Shown here one piece after another: positions 26,679-36,516 of a DNA stretch of 64,000 nt. Below the pieces are notes generated by a model that worked only from the letters and a program-made list of their open reading frames with translations, made no database searches and had not been told where the DNA came from. Made by a program: the position numbers and the translations under genes. Positions within the stretch are counted from its first letter, which is position 1; each line of letters opens with the position of its first letter. The DNA lies in the NCBI RefSeq assembly GCF_028553885.1, contig NZ_CP067169.1, positions 2,003,501 to 2,067,500 on the forward strand, given 5' to 3'. Source of the stretch: Paracoccus aestuarii (lineage in GTDB: Bacteria > Pseudomonadota > Alphaproteobacteria > Rhodobacterales > Rhodobacteraceae).

Positions 26679-27818
26679 ATGACCGACACGATCCTTGCCA
26701 ATGCCCGCCTGATCCTGCCCGACGAGGAGATCCACGGCCACCTGGTCCTGCGCGAGGGCCGCATCGCCGAGATCGGGCATGGCCGCTCCATCCCCGCGGG
26801 CGCCATCGACTGCGACGGCGACCTGGTCATGCCCGGCCTGATCGAGCTGCATACCGACAACCTGGAGCGCCATATCGAGCCGCGCCCCGGCGTCGACTGG
26901 CCCCATGCCAGCGCGATCATCGCCCATGACGCCGAACTGGCCAGCGTGGGCATCACCACCGTCTTCGACGCGCTGCGGGTGGGATCGGTCGTCACCTCGA
27001 ACACCGCAGGCTATGGCGAATATGCCCGCGCGCTGGCGGACGAGATCCTGGACCTGCGCGCCAAGGGCGCCCTGCGGATCAGCCATTTCCTGCATCTGCG
27101 CGCCGAGATCTGTTCCCAGACCCTGCCCGAGGAGATGGCCAAGTTCGGCCCGCATGACCGCGTCGGCGTCGTCAGCCTGATGGATCACACGCCCGGCGAG
27201 CGCCAGTTCCGCGACATCTCGAAGCTGCGGGATTACGTGATGGGCAAGAAGGCCCTGACCGATGCGGAATTCGACCAGCATATCGCCGAACAGCAGGCGC
27301 TGCGCGCCCGCGTGGGCGATCTGCACGAGGCAACCGCGGTGGCCGAGGCCCGCCGCTACGGCGCGGTGCTGGCCAGCCATGACGACACGACCGCGCCGCA
27401 GGTGGCGGTCAGCGCCGGGCATGGCTGTCATTTCGCGGAATTCCCGACCACCTTCGAGGCCGCCCAGGCCTGCCGCGACCACGGCATCCGGGTGATGATG
27501 GGCGCGCCGAACCTGATCCGCGGCGGATCCCACAGCGGCAACATTGCCGCCAGCGAACTGGCCGAGGCGGATCTGCTGGACATCCTGTCATCGGATTACG
27601 TGCCATCGTCGCTGCTGTCGGCGGCGATCGCGCTGGGGGATGGCTGGGGCGACATGGCCCGCGGCATCGCCACCGTGACCCAGGCCCCCGCCGCGGCGGT
27701 GGGGCTGGCCGACCGGGGCCGGCTGGCCCCCGGCGCGCGGGCCGACGTGATCCGGGTCACCCGGATCGGCCGGACCGGCGCGCTGCGCGGGGTCTGGGTG
27801 CAGGGGCGGCGGGTCTAG
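26679..27818 (+). CDS. phnM: Alpha-D-ribose 1-methylphosphonate 5-triphosphate diphosphatase
   Basis: 379 residues, amidohydrolase superfamily. Removes pyrophosphate from the ribosyl-triphosphate phosphonate before C-P cleavage. The metal-binding GLIELHTDNLERHIEPRPGV motif lies near residue 50, LMDHTPGERQFRDI near 168 and LASHDDTT near 232, then GCHFAEFPTT near 250; all are PhnM signatures. ATG 26679 (MTDTILANARLILPDEE) is the family N-terminus. Its TAG shares four bases with the stop of the convergent glucose dehydrogenase. Confidence 0.96.
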   Translation: MTDTILANARLILPDEEIHGHLVLREGRIAEIGHGRSIPAGAIDCDGDLVMPGLIELHTDNLERHIEPRPGVDWPHASAIIAHDAELASVGITTVFDALRVGSVVTSNTAGYGEYARALADEILDLRAKGALRISHFLHLRAEICSQTLPEEMAKFGPHDRVGVVSLMDHTPGERQFRDISKLRDYVMGKKALTDAEFDQHIAEQQALRARVGDLHEATAVAEARRYGAVLASHDDTTAPQVAVSAGHGCHFAEFPTTFEAAQACRDHGIRVMMGAPNLIRGGSHSGNIAASELAEADLLDILSSDYVPSSLLSAAIALGDGWGDMARGIATVTQAPAAAVGLADRGRLAPGARADVIRVTRIGRTGALRGVWVQGRRV

Positions 27819-30256
27819 TCCTCCAGCGCGAAGGCCACGATGTAATCGCCCGTCTCGGTCATCAGCCGTTCATGGCCGGTGGCCGTGATGACGACATATT
27901 GCCGGCCGTCGACCTCATAGCTCATCGGCGATGCCTGGCCGCCGGCGGGCAGGCGACCCTCCCACAGCAGGCGGCCGGTTTCGGTCTCGAAGGCGCGCAG
28001 CCAGTTGTCCTGGGCGGCTGCGATGAAGGTCAGCCCTGTCGCCGTCATCAGCGGCCCGCCGATATTGGCGGTCCCCAAAGGCAGCTTCAGGAAGGTCGGC
28101 AGCGCCAGCGGCCCGGTGTCGAAGCCCGTGCCCAGGGGCTTTTGCCAGACGATCCGGCCGCTATCCAGATCGGTCGCCACGATGAACCCCCAAGGCGGCG
28201 CGATGCAGGGCACGTCCAGCACCGACAGCCAGATCGGCCGGTCCACCCCATAGGGCGAGAAGTAATGCGGCGCGATCTCCTGATCGGGGCGGGCGCCGCC
28301 CATGCCGACGGGCAGATCGTCGACATCTTCGCGCGGGACCATCACGACCTTGTTGGGCAGGCGCGAATGGTTCGAGATCACGATGTTGCGGTCCCGGTCC
28401 AGGCCGATCCCGCCCCAGTTCGGCCCGCCCACCGTACCCGGGAACAGCAGCATCCCGCCCGGATCGTCGGTGGGCGGCGTGAACATCCCCTCATAGCGCA
28501 TGCGCTGGAATTCCAGCCGGCACATGGCGGCATCGACCGGCGTCATGCCGAAGGCGTGGCGGGCGTCGATCACCTCGGGCTCGGGTCCCGGCAGACCCGC
28601 GACATTGGGATAGAAGACCGATTGCGGCTGCGTCTCGTTCACCCAATCGCCGGGCAGCGCGCCCTGCGGGGCGGGGGTCATGCGGATATCGGTCAGCGGC
28701 TCGCCCGTCGCGGCGTCGAAGACGAAGAAGGACCCGGTCTTGGTCGCCTGGATCACCGCGCGCACCGTCTGGCCCGCAATGGTCACGTCGCCCACCACCG
28801 GCTGCGCGCCGATGTCGTAATCCCACAGGTCATGGATGACGGTGGCGAAATCCCAGACCGTCTCGCCCGTCTCCAGGTCGATGGCGACGACGGCGGCGGT
28901 GAAGCGGTCCTCCTCCTCGGTGCGGGTGCCGCCCCAATGATCGTTGGCGGAATTGCCGGTGCCGATATAGACCAGCCCCGCCTGCGGATCGCCGCTGACG
29001 ATGTTCCAGACATTCGGCGTGCCGCGGGGATAGACCTCGTCCGCGGCTAGAGGCTCCTGCGCCTGACCCTGGCGCAGCGCGTCCCAGGCCCAGAGCAGAT
29101 CGCCCGTCGCCGCGTCATAGGCCCGCACCACGCCCGAGGGCGCGTCGCGGCGCTGGTTGTCGCTGACCTGCTGACCCACGATCAGCGCGTCACCCACCAG
29201 CGCCGGCCCCGAGGTGGACGAGGCCAGCCCGGTTTCCTGGATGCCCATGTTCAGCGTCAGGTCCACCACCCCATCCGTGCCGAAATCCGGGCAGACGGCG
29301 CCGGTCTGGGCATCCAGCCCGACCATGCGCCCATCGACCACGGCCACATAGACGCGCGCGGCGCATTGGCCCGTGGCCTCGGGCACGCGGTAATGGGCGA
29401 CCGTCCGGCAGGCCGCCGAGAAAAGCGATTCCATATGCTCCGGCGCGACCTCGGGGTCGTAATGCCACAGAACCTCGCCCGAGCTCGGGTCCAGCGCCAT
29501 CACCTGATTGCTGGGCGTGCAGGTGAACAGCTGGCCCTCGACCATGATCGGGGTGTTCTGGGCGGAATAGAAGACCCGGTCATTGGGCGGCACGTCGCCC
29601 GTCTGGACGCGCCAGACCTCGGTCATGCGCGACACGTTGGCGGGGGTGATCTGGCCCGCGGGCGTGAAGGCATGGCCATTGGCCGATCCGGCATGGGCGG
29701 GCCATTCCCCCGGGCCGTTCATCCCCTCGGGCAGAGGCTGCGGCTCGACCTGGGCCAGATTGTCGGACGGCGATGTCGTGCGTTCCCAATGCCAGGCGAT
29801 CAGCCCCACCGCGACCAGCGCCAGCGAGGCCGCCACGCCGAAAGTCACCCGAAACAGGCCCGGCGCGCGATGCACCCGGGGCGTCCCCGCCGCCGCGATC
29901 AGCGCCGAGACGAAGAACAGCGCCGCGATGATCCCGACCCGCGCCCCGAAATCCGCGCCCCAGGCCGGCAGAAAGCCCTTGCCCCAGATCTCCCACAGGG
30001 ACCAGATCGCGGTGCCGACCATCAGCAGCGCCTGGATCGGCAGCGAGACCCGCACCAGCCCGCCGATCTGGGCGATCCCCGCGATCAGCATCGCCAGCCC
30101 CGCGATTGCGTAATACCAGTTGCCCCCGGCCCAGAGCAGTTGGCCCCCGAACCACAGCGTCGCACCGCCAAGCGCCAGCAGGACCAGGCCGATCCCCCCC
30201 AGCAACACCCGCGCCCAAGGTCTCAGCACGGTCGGATCGAGGCGGTAGTCTGGCAT
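27815..30256 (-). CDS. gcd: Membrane-bound PQQ-dependent glucose dehydrogenase
   Basis: 813 residues. Oxidises glucose (or other aldoses) to the lactone in the periplasm and passes electrons to ubiquinone. Five hydrophobic helices span about residues 15-165, then an eight-bladed quinoprotein propeller with GEWPAHAGSANGHAFTPAGQI at about 187, ACRTVAHYRVPEATGQCAARVY near 290, DLWDYDIGAQPVVGDV near 475 and the C-terminal MSYEVDGRQYVVITATGHERLM. Length and order match Gcd. No pqq genes lie in the window, so the cofactor must come from elsewhere. Convergent with phnM. Confidence 0.95.
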   Translation of the reverse strand: MPDYRLDPTVLRPWARVLLGGIGLVLLALGGATLWFGGQLLWAGGNWYYAIAGLAMLIAGIAQIGGLVRVSLPIQALLMVGTAIWSLWEIWGKGFLPAWGADFGARVGIIAALFFVSALIAAAGTPRVHRAPGLFRVTFGVAASLALVAVGLIAWHWERTTSPSDNLAQVEPQPLPEGMNGPGEWPAHAGSANGHAFTPAGQITPANVSRMTEVWRVQTGDVPPNDRVFYSAQNTPIMVEGQLFTCTPSNQVMALDPSSGEVLWHYDPEVAPEHMESLFSAACRTVAHYRVPEATGQCAARVYVAVVDGRMVGLDAQTGAVCPDFGTDGVVDLTLNMGIQETGLASSTSGPALVGDALIVGQQVSDNQRRDAPSGVVRAYDAATGDLLWAWDALRQGQAQEPLAADEVYPRGTPNVWNIVSGDPQAGLVYIGTGNSANDHWGGTRTEEEDRFTAAVVAIDLETGETVWDFATVIHDLWDYDIGAQPVVGDVTIAGQTVRAVIQATKTGSFFVFDAATGEPLTDIRMTPAPQGALPGDWVNETQPQSVFYPNVAGLPGPEPEVIDARHAFGMTPVDAAMCRLEFQRMRYEGMFTPPTDDPGGMLLFPGTVGGPNWGGIGLDRDRNIVISNHSRLPNKVVMVPREDVDDLPVGMGGARPDQEIAPHYFSPYGVDRPIWLSVLDVPCIAPPWGFIVATDLDSGRIVWQKPLGTGFDTGPLALPTFLKLPLGTANIGGPLMTATGLTFIAAAQDNWLRAFETETGRLLWEGRLPAGGQASPMSYEVDGRQYVVITATGHERLMTETGDYIVAFALED

Positions 30257-30333
30257 GACGGTCCTTTCACGGGGGTGTGATCATTGCCAGCGGAACGCCC
30301 CGGCCCGCCCTGGGTTCCGGGCCCCGGCCTGCG

Positions 30334-31323
30334 TCATATTCCCGCCTTGACCCCCGCGCCCGCGCATCGCTGCGGGATGGTGTCGATGATCGCGGCCTCG
30401 GAGACGGGCTGGCCGGATGTCAGGGGCTGGGCGCTGACCCGGTTCCGCCCCGCCAGCTTGCTGCGATAGAGCATCCGGTCCGCCGCGGTCAGCCAGGTCT
30501 GGTCGGTGATCCCCACCTCGCTGCGCCCGGCCGCAACCCCGATGCTGAGCGTGACGACATCGGCCACCAGCGACGCGCGATGCGGGATGGCCAGGCCTTG
30601 GACCGCGGCGCGGATCACCTCGGCCATGTGGACGGCGCCGTCCAGATCCGTGCCGGGCAGGATGCAGGCGAATTCCTCGCCCCCGTAGCGCGCGCACAGA
30701 TCGCCCGCCCGGCGCAGCGACCCCGCCACCGCGGATGCCACGGCATGCAGGCAGCGGTCCCCCTCCGGATGGCCATAGCTGTCGTTGAAGCCCTTGAAAT
30801 GGTCGATATCCATCATCATCACCGCGACCTGCCCGCCATCGCGGGCCTGGCGCAGCAATTCGGCCTGCAGGCGCCGTTCCAGCATCCGGCGATTGGCCAG
30901 CCCCGTCAGCGGATCGCGCAGCGCCTGATCGGCCAGCTGATCGCGCATCTGCTTCATCTGGACATGGTTGCGGACCCGGCGCTGCAGCGCCGCGGGGCGG
31001 ATCGGCTTGGTCACATAGTCGATCGCGCCGACGGCCAGGCCCCGGATCTCGGCCTCGTCATCGCCGAGCGCGGTAGCGAAGATCACCGGGATCTCGGCCA
31101 GGGCGGGATCGGCCTTAAAGATCCGGCACAGCTGATAGCCGTCCATCCCCGGCATCATCACATCCATCAGGATCAGGTCCGGGCGAGCCTCATGGGCGAT
31201 GGGGATGGCCTGTTCCGCCGACAGGGCGAAGCAGATGTCGTAATCATCCTCCAGCACGGCGGTGACGATCTCGATATTGGCGGGCTCGTCGTCGATGACC
31301 AGAATGACGGGGCGGTTATCCAT
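30334..31323 (-). CDS. PleD-like response regulator, diguanylate cyclase
   Basis: 329 residues: a receiver domain (about 5-120) with VIDDEPAN and phospho-acceptor LILMDVMMPGMDG near Asp54, then a GGDEF domain (about 150-310). The active site reads YGGEEF, and RAGD five residues earlier is an intact inhibitory I-site, so c-di-GMP synthesis with product feedback is expected. Directly downstream of, and co-oriented with, a hybrid kinase (2 bp between genes), whose Hpt domain can phosphorylate it. Confidence 0.94.
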   Translation of the reverse strand: MDNRPVILVIDDEPANIEIVTAVLEDDYDICFALSAEQAIPIAHEARPDLILMDVMMPGMDGYQLCRIFKADPALAEIPVIFATALGDDEAEIRGLAVGAIDYVTKPIRPAALQRRVRNHVQMKQMRDQLADQALRDPLTGLANRRMLERRLQAELLRQARDGGQVAVMMMDIDHFKGFNDSYGHPEGDRCLHAVASAVAGSLRRAGDLCARYGGEEFACILPGTDLDGAVHMAEVIRAAVQGLAIPHRASLVADVVTLSIGVAAGRSEVGITDQTWLTAADRMLYRSKLAGRNRVSAQPLTSGQPVSEAAIIDTIPQRCAGAGVKAGI

Positions 31324-31325
31324 GT

Positions 31326-34130
31326 TCAGGTCCTTGCGGGATCGGGGGCGAAGAGCGGGCCGTCCAGCAGGGCGGCCGCGGCGGCATAGTCCAGGCGCAG
31401 CAGCGCGCTGCGCATGGGGTGATCGGCCAGCTGCGCGGGGTCCAGGCGCAGCGCCTCGGCCAAGGCGTCGAAGCTGCCCCGGGCGGCCATGCTGCGCCGA
31501 CGCACCTGGTCGCGCAGCCGCGCCACCAAGGGCGCGATCGCCGCATCGTCCAGCGCGACCGCCGGGCGGGCATCGCCCAGGGGCGGGGGCGCCGGGCGCA
31601 GCGATGCCGCGGCCTCGACCGCCAAGGCCAGGGGCGCGTGCAGATCGGCCAGGATCGCCCGCCCGTCGGCGCCGGAGGACAGCGCCGCCTCCAGCGCGCC
31701 CGCGATGCGGGCCACAGCCGACAGCTCCAGCGAGGCCGCGACCCCCTTCAGCGTATGGGCCATGCGGCAGGCATCCTCCGTGGCGCCTTGATCCAGCGCC
31801 GCCTCGATCCGGTCGGCCAGGTCGCGATTGCCCTGCCCGAAGGCCAGGATCAGCCGCCGCAGCAGATCGCGCTTGCCCGCCACCCGCGCCAAGGCGGCGC
31901 CGATGTCGAAGGGCGGCAGCCGGTCAGGCAGATCGCCCGCCCGCACCAAAGGCTCGGGCGCGGCAGTCGCCGCCGGGGCGATGGGGCGCATATGGCGGGC
32001 CAGCATGTCGATCAGGTGATCGGGGTCGATGGGCTTGGTCACATGGGCGCACATCCCCGCCTCCAGGCAGGCGCGGCGTTCCTCGTCATAGGCATGGGCG
32101 GTCAGGGCGATGATGGGCAGCCGTTCGGCCGATACCGTGCGGCGGATCCGGCGCGTGGCGGTCAGGCCGTCCATCTCGGGCATCTGCATGTCCATCAGCA
32201 CCGCGGCATAGAGATCGGCCCCCTCCTCCACCATGCGGCAGGCGATCAGACCGTTCTCGGCCCAGTCCACCTGGACCCCGGCATCGCCCAGCAGGGCGGT
32301 CGCGATCTCGCGGTTGATGGCATTGTCCTCGACCAGCAGGACGCGCTGGCCCTGCAGCGTCACGGGCAGGCGCGGCCCGGTCGGCGCGTCGCCATCGGCC
32401 AAGGGGTCGTGATCGTCCAGCCGCGGGAGCTGGCGCAGCGATTCCAGCAGGGTCGTGGCGTTGATCGGCTTGGCCAGGAACAGGTCGATCGGCTCGCCCG
32501 CGGCCTCCTGCATGACGGCGCTGACGCCTTGGCCGGTCATGATCATCGTGGCGGGCATCCGCGCCAGATCCAGCCTGGGCAGTGCGCGCAGCACCTGCAA
32601 CCCGTCCATCTGGGGCATCTTCCAGTCCAGGATCACCAGGTCGAACCCCGCGCCGCGCGCATCGGCGGCCCGGATCAGCTCCAGCGCCTCGGCGCCGGTC
32701 TGCGTCAGGGTCACGCCCATCTGCCAGCGGGCGAAGATCTCCTCCAGCATCTTCAGGGCGATGGGGCTGTCATCGGCGACCAGCACCCGCAGCGCCCGGA
32801 TCGCCCCGCAGGGCAGGACCGCATCGGCCAGCGCCGGATCGCCCAGGCCCAGCCTGACGGAATAGGTGAAGGTGCTGCCGCGGTCGGGCTGGCTTTCCAC
32901 CCGGATCCAGCCGTCCATCTGCTCGACGATCTGGCGGCAGATGGCCAGGCCCAGCCCCGTGCCGCCGAACCGCCGCGTGGTCGAGCTGTCGGCCTGGGTG
33001 AAGGGCGAGAAGACCTGCCGGATCTGATCCTCGGTCATGCCGATGCCACAATCGGTGACCGAGATCTCGATCCGCACGCCGTCGCCCTCGGGCGCGGCCA
33101 GCCGCGCCTCCAGCAGGATCTCGCCGTCGGATGCGAACTTGACCGCATTGCTCAGCAGGTTCAGCAGGACATGGTTCAGCCGCAGCTCGTCCCCGACCAG
33201 AACCTGCGGCAGGGACGGGTCGATGCGCTGGCGCAGCGTCAGGTTGCGCGCGGCCATCGTGTCGGCGACCAGCTGGACCTGCACCGACATGGCCGATCGC
33301 AGATCGAAAGGCCGCTGTTCCAGCGTCAGCGCCCCGGCCTCGTTCTTGGAGAAATCCAGCAGGTCGTTGATCAACCGCAGCAGGACCCCGCCCGCCGTGC
33401 TGATCCGGCCGATCTGGTCGCGCTGGCGCGGCTCCAGCCGGCTGCGCTGGACCAGATGGCAGAACCCCAGGATCGCGTTGATGGGGGTGCGGATCTCGTG
33501 GCTCATATTGGCCAGGAACATGCTCTTGGCGCGGTTGGCCTCCTCGGCCTCGCGGGTGCGTTCCTCCAGCGCCCGGCCCTTGGCGACGATCTCGTCGCTC
33601 ATCCGGCCGATGCGGTCGAAGGATTGCACGACCTTGTCGCTGACCCAGATCAGCACCGCCGTCTGGAAGGCCACGATCGCCCCATGCAGCAGCACCCGCG
33701 CCAGTTCCCCGTCGGTGGTGAAGACCGCGTTCGGCAGCAGATAGAACAGCACCAGGTGATGCAGCGTGATCGCCGTGGCCGACACCATCAGCGCGCGGCG
33801 GTCGAACCAGGCCAGGTTCAGCGCCAGCACGGCATAGAAATACATGTGCATGTCCATCTGCCAGCCATGCCCGTCGAAGACCAGCAGGAACAGCGCAGGC
33901 TCGCCCACCAAGGCCACGGCCGACAGGTTGCGGGTGACCGGCGCCGTCCCGTATCGCCACCAGCACAGGTGATAGGCCACGGCCAGCCCCGCCCCCAAGG
34001 CCATCGCGAGCCACGGGTCCATCAGCCCCACCCACAGCGCCGCCAGCCCCAAAAGCGGCACATGCGCCCAGAACAGGATCACCAGCAGACGCCCATAGCG
34101 CGTCCTCAGGCCGTTCAGCTCGATGCTCAT
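31326..34130 (-). CDS. Hybrid sensor histidine kinase with two receiver domains and Hpt
   Basis: 934 residues. N-terminal membrane block of about six helices (residues 12-175), then a coiled coil, HisKA with [15 protein letters not shown] near 225, an HATPase domain with [11 protein letters not shown] and [17 protein letters not shown], receiver 1 ([10 protein letters not shown]), receiver 2 ([19 protein letters not shown]) and a C-terminal Hpt domain ([11 protein letters not shown]). The start at 34130 has GAGGA upstream and overlaps the stop of the 117-aa gene (ATGA); the longer ATG at 34193 is unlikely. A full phosphorelay in one chain, presumably feeding the diguanylate cyclase next to it. 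The signal is unknown. Confidence 0.93.
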   Translation of the reverse strand: MSIELNGLRTRYGRLLVILFWAHVPLLGLAALWVGLMDPWLAMALGAGLAVAYHLCWWRYGTAPVTRNLSAVALVGEPALFLLVFDGHGWQMDMHMYFYAVLALNLAWFDRRALMVSATAITLHHLVLFYLLPNAVFTTDGELARVLLHGAIVAFQTAVLIWVSDKVVQSFDRIGRMSDEIVAKGRALEERTREAEEANRAKSMFLANMSHEIRTPINAILGFCHLVQRSRLEPRQRDQIGRISTAGGVLLRLINDLLDFSKNEAGALTLEQRPFDLRSAMSVQVQLVADTMAARNLTLRQRIDPSLPQVLVGDELRLNHVLLNLLSNAVKFASDGEILLEARLAAPEGDGVRIEISVTDCGIGMTEDQIRQVFSPFTQADSSTTRRFGGTGLGLAICRQIVEQMDGWIRVESQPDRGSTFTYSVRLGLGDPALADAVLPCGAIRALRVLVADDSPIALKMLEEIFARWQMGVTLTQTGAEALELIRAADARGAGFDLVILDWKMPQMDGLQVLRALPRLDLARMPATMIMTGQGVSAVMQEAAGEPIDLFLAKPINATTLLESLRQLPRLDDHDPLADGDAPTGPRLPVTLQGQRVLLVEDNAINREIATALLGDAGVQVDWAENGLIACRMVEEGADLYAAVLMDMQMPEMDGLTATRRIRRTVSAERLPIIALTAHAYDEERRACLEAGMCAHVTKPIDPDHLIDMLARHMRPIAPAATAAPEPLVRAGDLPDRLPPFDIGAALARVAGKRDLLRRLILAFGQGNRDLADRIEAALDQGATEDACRMAHTLKGVAASLELSAVARIAGALEAALSSGADGRAILADLHAPLALAVEAAASLRPAPPPLGDARPAVALDDAAIAPLVARLRDQVRRRSMAARGSFDALAEALRLDPAQLADHPMRSALLRLDYAAAAALLDGPLFAPDPART

Positions 34131-34483
34131 CACAATCCTCCTGGCCGCGCGGTGACGCAGCCGAAATCCCCCGGCGCGGGCAGGATCATCCACGCCCCCT
34201 GCCGCCGCATCCTGTCGCGGAAATCGTCCCGGTCCGAGATCGCGACCACCAGCCCCGGCAGCCGGGCATGCCGGATCACCCCGCCCCCGGCCGCATGGAC
34301 CGCATCCATCGCCCGCCCCGCATCCGTCACGGGCGGCAGCAGGACCAGGAACTGGCCCGGCGGGCCGTCGCGCATCAGCGCCGCGCCGATCAGGGCGGCC
34401 AGCCCCAGACCCGCCAGCACCATCGCGGGCGCCAGCCCGGCGGGCTCGGGGCGTGCGGCGGTGGTGGGATCAGGCAGTGCCAT
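34130..34483 (-). CDS. Hypothetical single-pass membrane protein, 117 aa, coupled to the hybrid kinase
   Basis: One hydrophobic helix (PAMVLAGLGLAALIGAALM, about residues 18-37) followed by a 75-residue domain with VLLPPVTDAGRAMDAVHAAGG and MRRQGAWMILPAPGDFGC. I do not recognise the family. The ATGA overlap with the kinase suggests they are made together, so the soluble part could be a sensory or regulatory partner of the kinase's membrane domain. That role is inference. Confidence 0.7.
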   Translation of the reverse strand: MALPDPTTAARPEPAGLAPAMVLAGLGLAALIGAALMRDGPPGQFLVLLPPVTDAGRAMDAVHAAGGGVIRHARLPGLVVAISDRDDFRDRMRRQGAWMILPAPGDFGCVTARPGGL

Positions 34484-34656
34484 CGTCAGGGCCCTCGGGG
34501 TTCGGGATCGCAGCCCGACCTTAGCGGCCGCCCCGCCCGCCCGTCCCGAGACCGTTCGGTTTCTAGCGATTCAAGATCGAGACGAATGACTGGTATTTCA
34601 CCGCGCCCGGCCCTAGATTTGCCCTGCCGCGCCGCGCGGTGCCCCCGAGATCCGCC

Positions 34657-35034
34657 ATGCGCCCTGCCCCTGCCCTTGCCATCTCCCTTGGTCCGCCGCT
34701 GATGCGGTGGCTGATGATGCTGGTCGTGGTGCTGGGCCTGAGCGCGGGCACGGGGCCGCTGCCGCCACCGGGCTTCGGCCACGGCCCCGCCGCCCCGGCC
34801 GAGCGCCTGACCGAGGGCACGCCCGCCCTGGCCTTGGCGCTTGCCGACCGCGCGCTGGCCTTGCCGCAAAAGGATGACGGCCCCGATGGCGCGCCCGGAT
34901 GGGCCGGGCGGCCAAGCCCTGAGGCGGTGGCGCAGGCGATGCCGCGCGCCCTGCCCGCGCGCCTGGATGCGGGCCTTGCGCGCCGCGGCGATCCGCGACC
35001 GCGCGCACCCCCTGCCCTGATGATGACGGCTTGA
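34657..35034 (+). CDS. Possible small membrane or secreted protein, 125 aa
   Basis: Weakly supported. From ATG 34657 the frame begins MRPAPALAISLGPPLMRWLM followed by a hydrophobic VVVLGLSAG segment, which may be a signal or membrane anchor. The remainder is Pro- and Ala-rich and low in complexity, ending PPALMMTA. No family recognised. Divergent from the 117-aa gene and 47 bp upstream of another small membrane protein gene. It could be a spurious opening produced by high GC. Confidence 0.4.
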   Translation: MRPAPALAISLGPPLMRWLMMLVVVLGLSAGTGPLPPPGFGHGPAAPAERLTEGTPALALALADRALALPQKDDGPDGAPGWAGRPSPEAVAQAMPRALPARLDAGLARRGDPRPRAPPALMMTA

Positions 35035-35081
35035 TCGCGGGCCCTGCGGCCCGTCACGACCCCATCTTCAGGACAAATCCC

Positions 35082-35255
35082 ATGACCAACACTCCCGACC
35101 TGTCGGATCGCGCGACCGCGACCGACCACGACACCCTGCCCACCGACTTGTTGCCACCGCCGGGTGCGGCGGTCTGGCGGCAGACCCTGCTGCACTGGCT
35201 GTTCTTCCTGTCGCTGATGACGGCGCTGATCGGGGGGGCGGCGCTGATCTTCTGA
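35082..35255 (+). CDS. Small membrane protein, 57 aa
   Basis: MTNTPDLSDRATATDHDTLP is a polar N-terminus, followed by a Pro-rich stretch and one C-terminal helix (LLHWLFFLSLMTALIGGAALIF). The ATG has an AGGA about 8 bases upstream. A predicted tail-anchored small protein of unknown function; a strong hairpin follows it, consistent with a real transcript end. Confidence 0.55.
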   Translation: MTNTPDLSDRATATDHDTLPTDLLPPPGAAVWRQTLLHWLFFLSLMTALIGGAALIF

Positions 35256-35261
35256 GCGAAG

Positions 35262-35289
35262 GCGCCGGCCGGGGCGACCCGGCCGGCGC
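35262..35289. terminator. 12-bp perfect hairpin with GNRA tetraloop between convergent genes
   Basis: GCGCCGGCCGGG and CCCGGCCGGCGC enclose GCGA. It lies between the small membrane protein gene and terC, which converge, so it can end both transcripts. No T-tract on either side. Confidence 0.6.
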
Positions 35290-35293
35290 GGCG

Positions 35294-36274
35294 TCAGTCG
35301 GCGGACGCCTCGACCCGCCGGGTCTTGACCAGCGACACCACCACCCCGATCGTCAGGATCGTAAAGGTGATCCCGAGCGACCAGGCCGGCGGAAACTTCT
35401 GCCAGCCCATCAGGTCCGCCACGAAGATCTTGGACCCGATGAAGATCAGCAGGACCGACAGCGCGTATTTCAGATAGGCGAAGCGGTGCAGGATCGCCGC
35501 CAGCGCGAAATAGAGCGCCCTGAGCCCCAGGATCGCGAAGATGTTCGAGGTATAGACCAGGTAGGGATCCGTCGTGATGGTGAAGACGGCGGGCACGGAA
35601 TCCACCGCGAAGACGATGTCGGCCAGCTCGATCACGATCAGCGCCAGCAGCAGCGGCGTGGCCATGCGCTGGATGCGCCCCGTGCGGGGATCCGCCTGAC
35701 GGATGGTGAAGGCATGGCCGTGCAGCCCCTCGGTCACCGGGATGCGGCGGCGCAGCCAAGCCAGCCAGCGGTTCTGCGCCATGTCCGGCGCCGCGTCATC
35801 GGCAAACAGCATCTTGACGCCCGTGACCATCAGGAAGGCCGCGAACAGATACAGCACCCAATGATAGTGCTGCACGATGGTCGCGCCGATCCCGATCATC
35901 AGGCCGCGCAGCACGATCACCCCCAGGATGCCCCAGAACAGCACCCGATGCTGATAGGCCCGCGGGATCGCGAAGGCGCCGAAGATCAGCGCGATCACGA
36001 AGATGTTGTCCATCGCCAAGGTCTTCTCGACGATGAAGGCGGTCAGGTACTGGGCCGTCGCTTCGGCCCCCATCTGCCAATGGATGAAGCCCGAAAAGGC
36101 CAGCCCCAGCAGGATGTACATCGCCGACAGCCGCAGGCTCTCGGCGATGCCGATCTCATGGTCGTCGCGGTTCAGCACGCCCAGGTCAAAGACCAGAAGC
36201 GCGATCACCACGGACAGGAACAGCAGCCACATCCACAGCGGCTTGCCCAGAAACAGGATCAGAAGAAATTCCAC
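35294..36274 (-). CDS. TerC/Alx family integral membrane protein
   Basis: 326 residues with about nine helices. TerC-family proteins such as Alx are linked to tellurite resistance or Mn2+ export. The family signature residues are present: FLSVVIALLVFDLGVLNRDDHEI near 20, AFIVEKTLAMDNIFVIALIF near 77 and ALIVIELADIVFAVDSVPAVF near 210, with the acidic metal-site residues. The GTG start at 36274 is chosen because GAGGG lies 6 bases upstream and the helix then begins at once; the longer ATG at 36331 adds a polar leader. No yybP-ykoY Mn riboswitch was recognised upstream. Confidence 0.92.
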   Translation of the reverse strand: MEFLLILFLGKPLWMWLLFLSVVIALLVFDLGVLNRDDHEIGIAESLRLSAMYILLGLAFSGFIHWQMGAEATAQYLTAFIVEKTLAMDNIFVIALIFGAFAIPRAYQHRVLFWGILGVIVLRGLMIGIGATIVQHYHWVLYLFAAFLMVTGVKMLFADDAAPDMAQNRWLAWLRRRIPVTEGLHGHAFTIRQADPRTGRIQRMATPLLLALIVIELADIVFAVDSVPAVFTITTDPYLVYTSNIFAILGLRALYFALAAILHRFAYLKYALSVLLIFIGSKIFVADLMGWQKFPPAWSLGITFTILTIGVVVSLVKTRRVEASAD

Positions 36275-36463
36275 GATGCCCTCGCAAGAATGCCATCGTG
36301 CCGCGGGGCTGGGGTCCGGAAGGGGCCGCAATCACACCGAGCACGCTCGATGCGGTCCGACATCGCGGCGGATCGTCGATCCTGCCGCCAGAGGGGCCCG
36401 GTCCCGCAGCGCCAGAGATGGCGCATGCCGAATGCCCGCGCAAGGGGGCGGATGGGGGGCACG

Positions 36464-36509
36464 TAAAATTCCCCGCGCGGCTGCGGGGCGGCCCGTCGCG
36501 CCGCCCCGC
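36464..36509 (-). terminator. Terminator hairpins downstream of the chemotaxis receptor gene
   Basis: On the minus strand, a 9-bp perfect stem (arms 36483-36491 and 36501-36509) overlaps a second stem, CCCCGC with GCGGGG (36471-36488), followed by AATTTTA. The second is a plausible intrinsic terminator for the receptor gene. Confidence 0.6.
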
Positions 36510-36516
36510 ACCGTGA

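Noticed and set aside
31419..34589. Very long open frame (over 1000 codons) antisense to the hybrid kinase, and similar long antisense frames at 3183-5243, 18163-20376 and 39598-42123
   Set aside because: They lie opposite well-identified genes, show low-complexity Arg/Gly/His/Gln-rich translations and no domain motifs. High third-position GC removes stop codons from the antisense frames.
34486..34869. Minus-strand open frame of 127 codons upstream of the kinase operon
   Set aside because: Translation is Arg/Gln/Gly-rich without a family match or ribosome site; the plus-strand frame has at least a hydrophobic segment.
36275..36516. Possible yybP-ykoY manganese riboswitch upstream of the TerC/Alx gene
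   Set aside because: The conserved riboswitch core could not be found; the hairpins near 36464-36509 fit a terminator of the chemotaxis receptor gene better.
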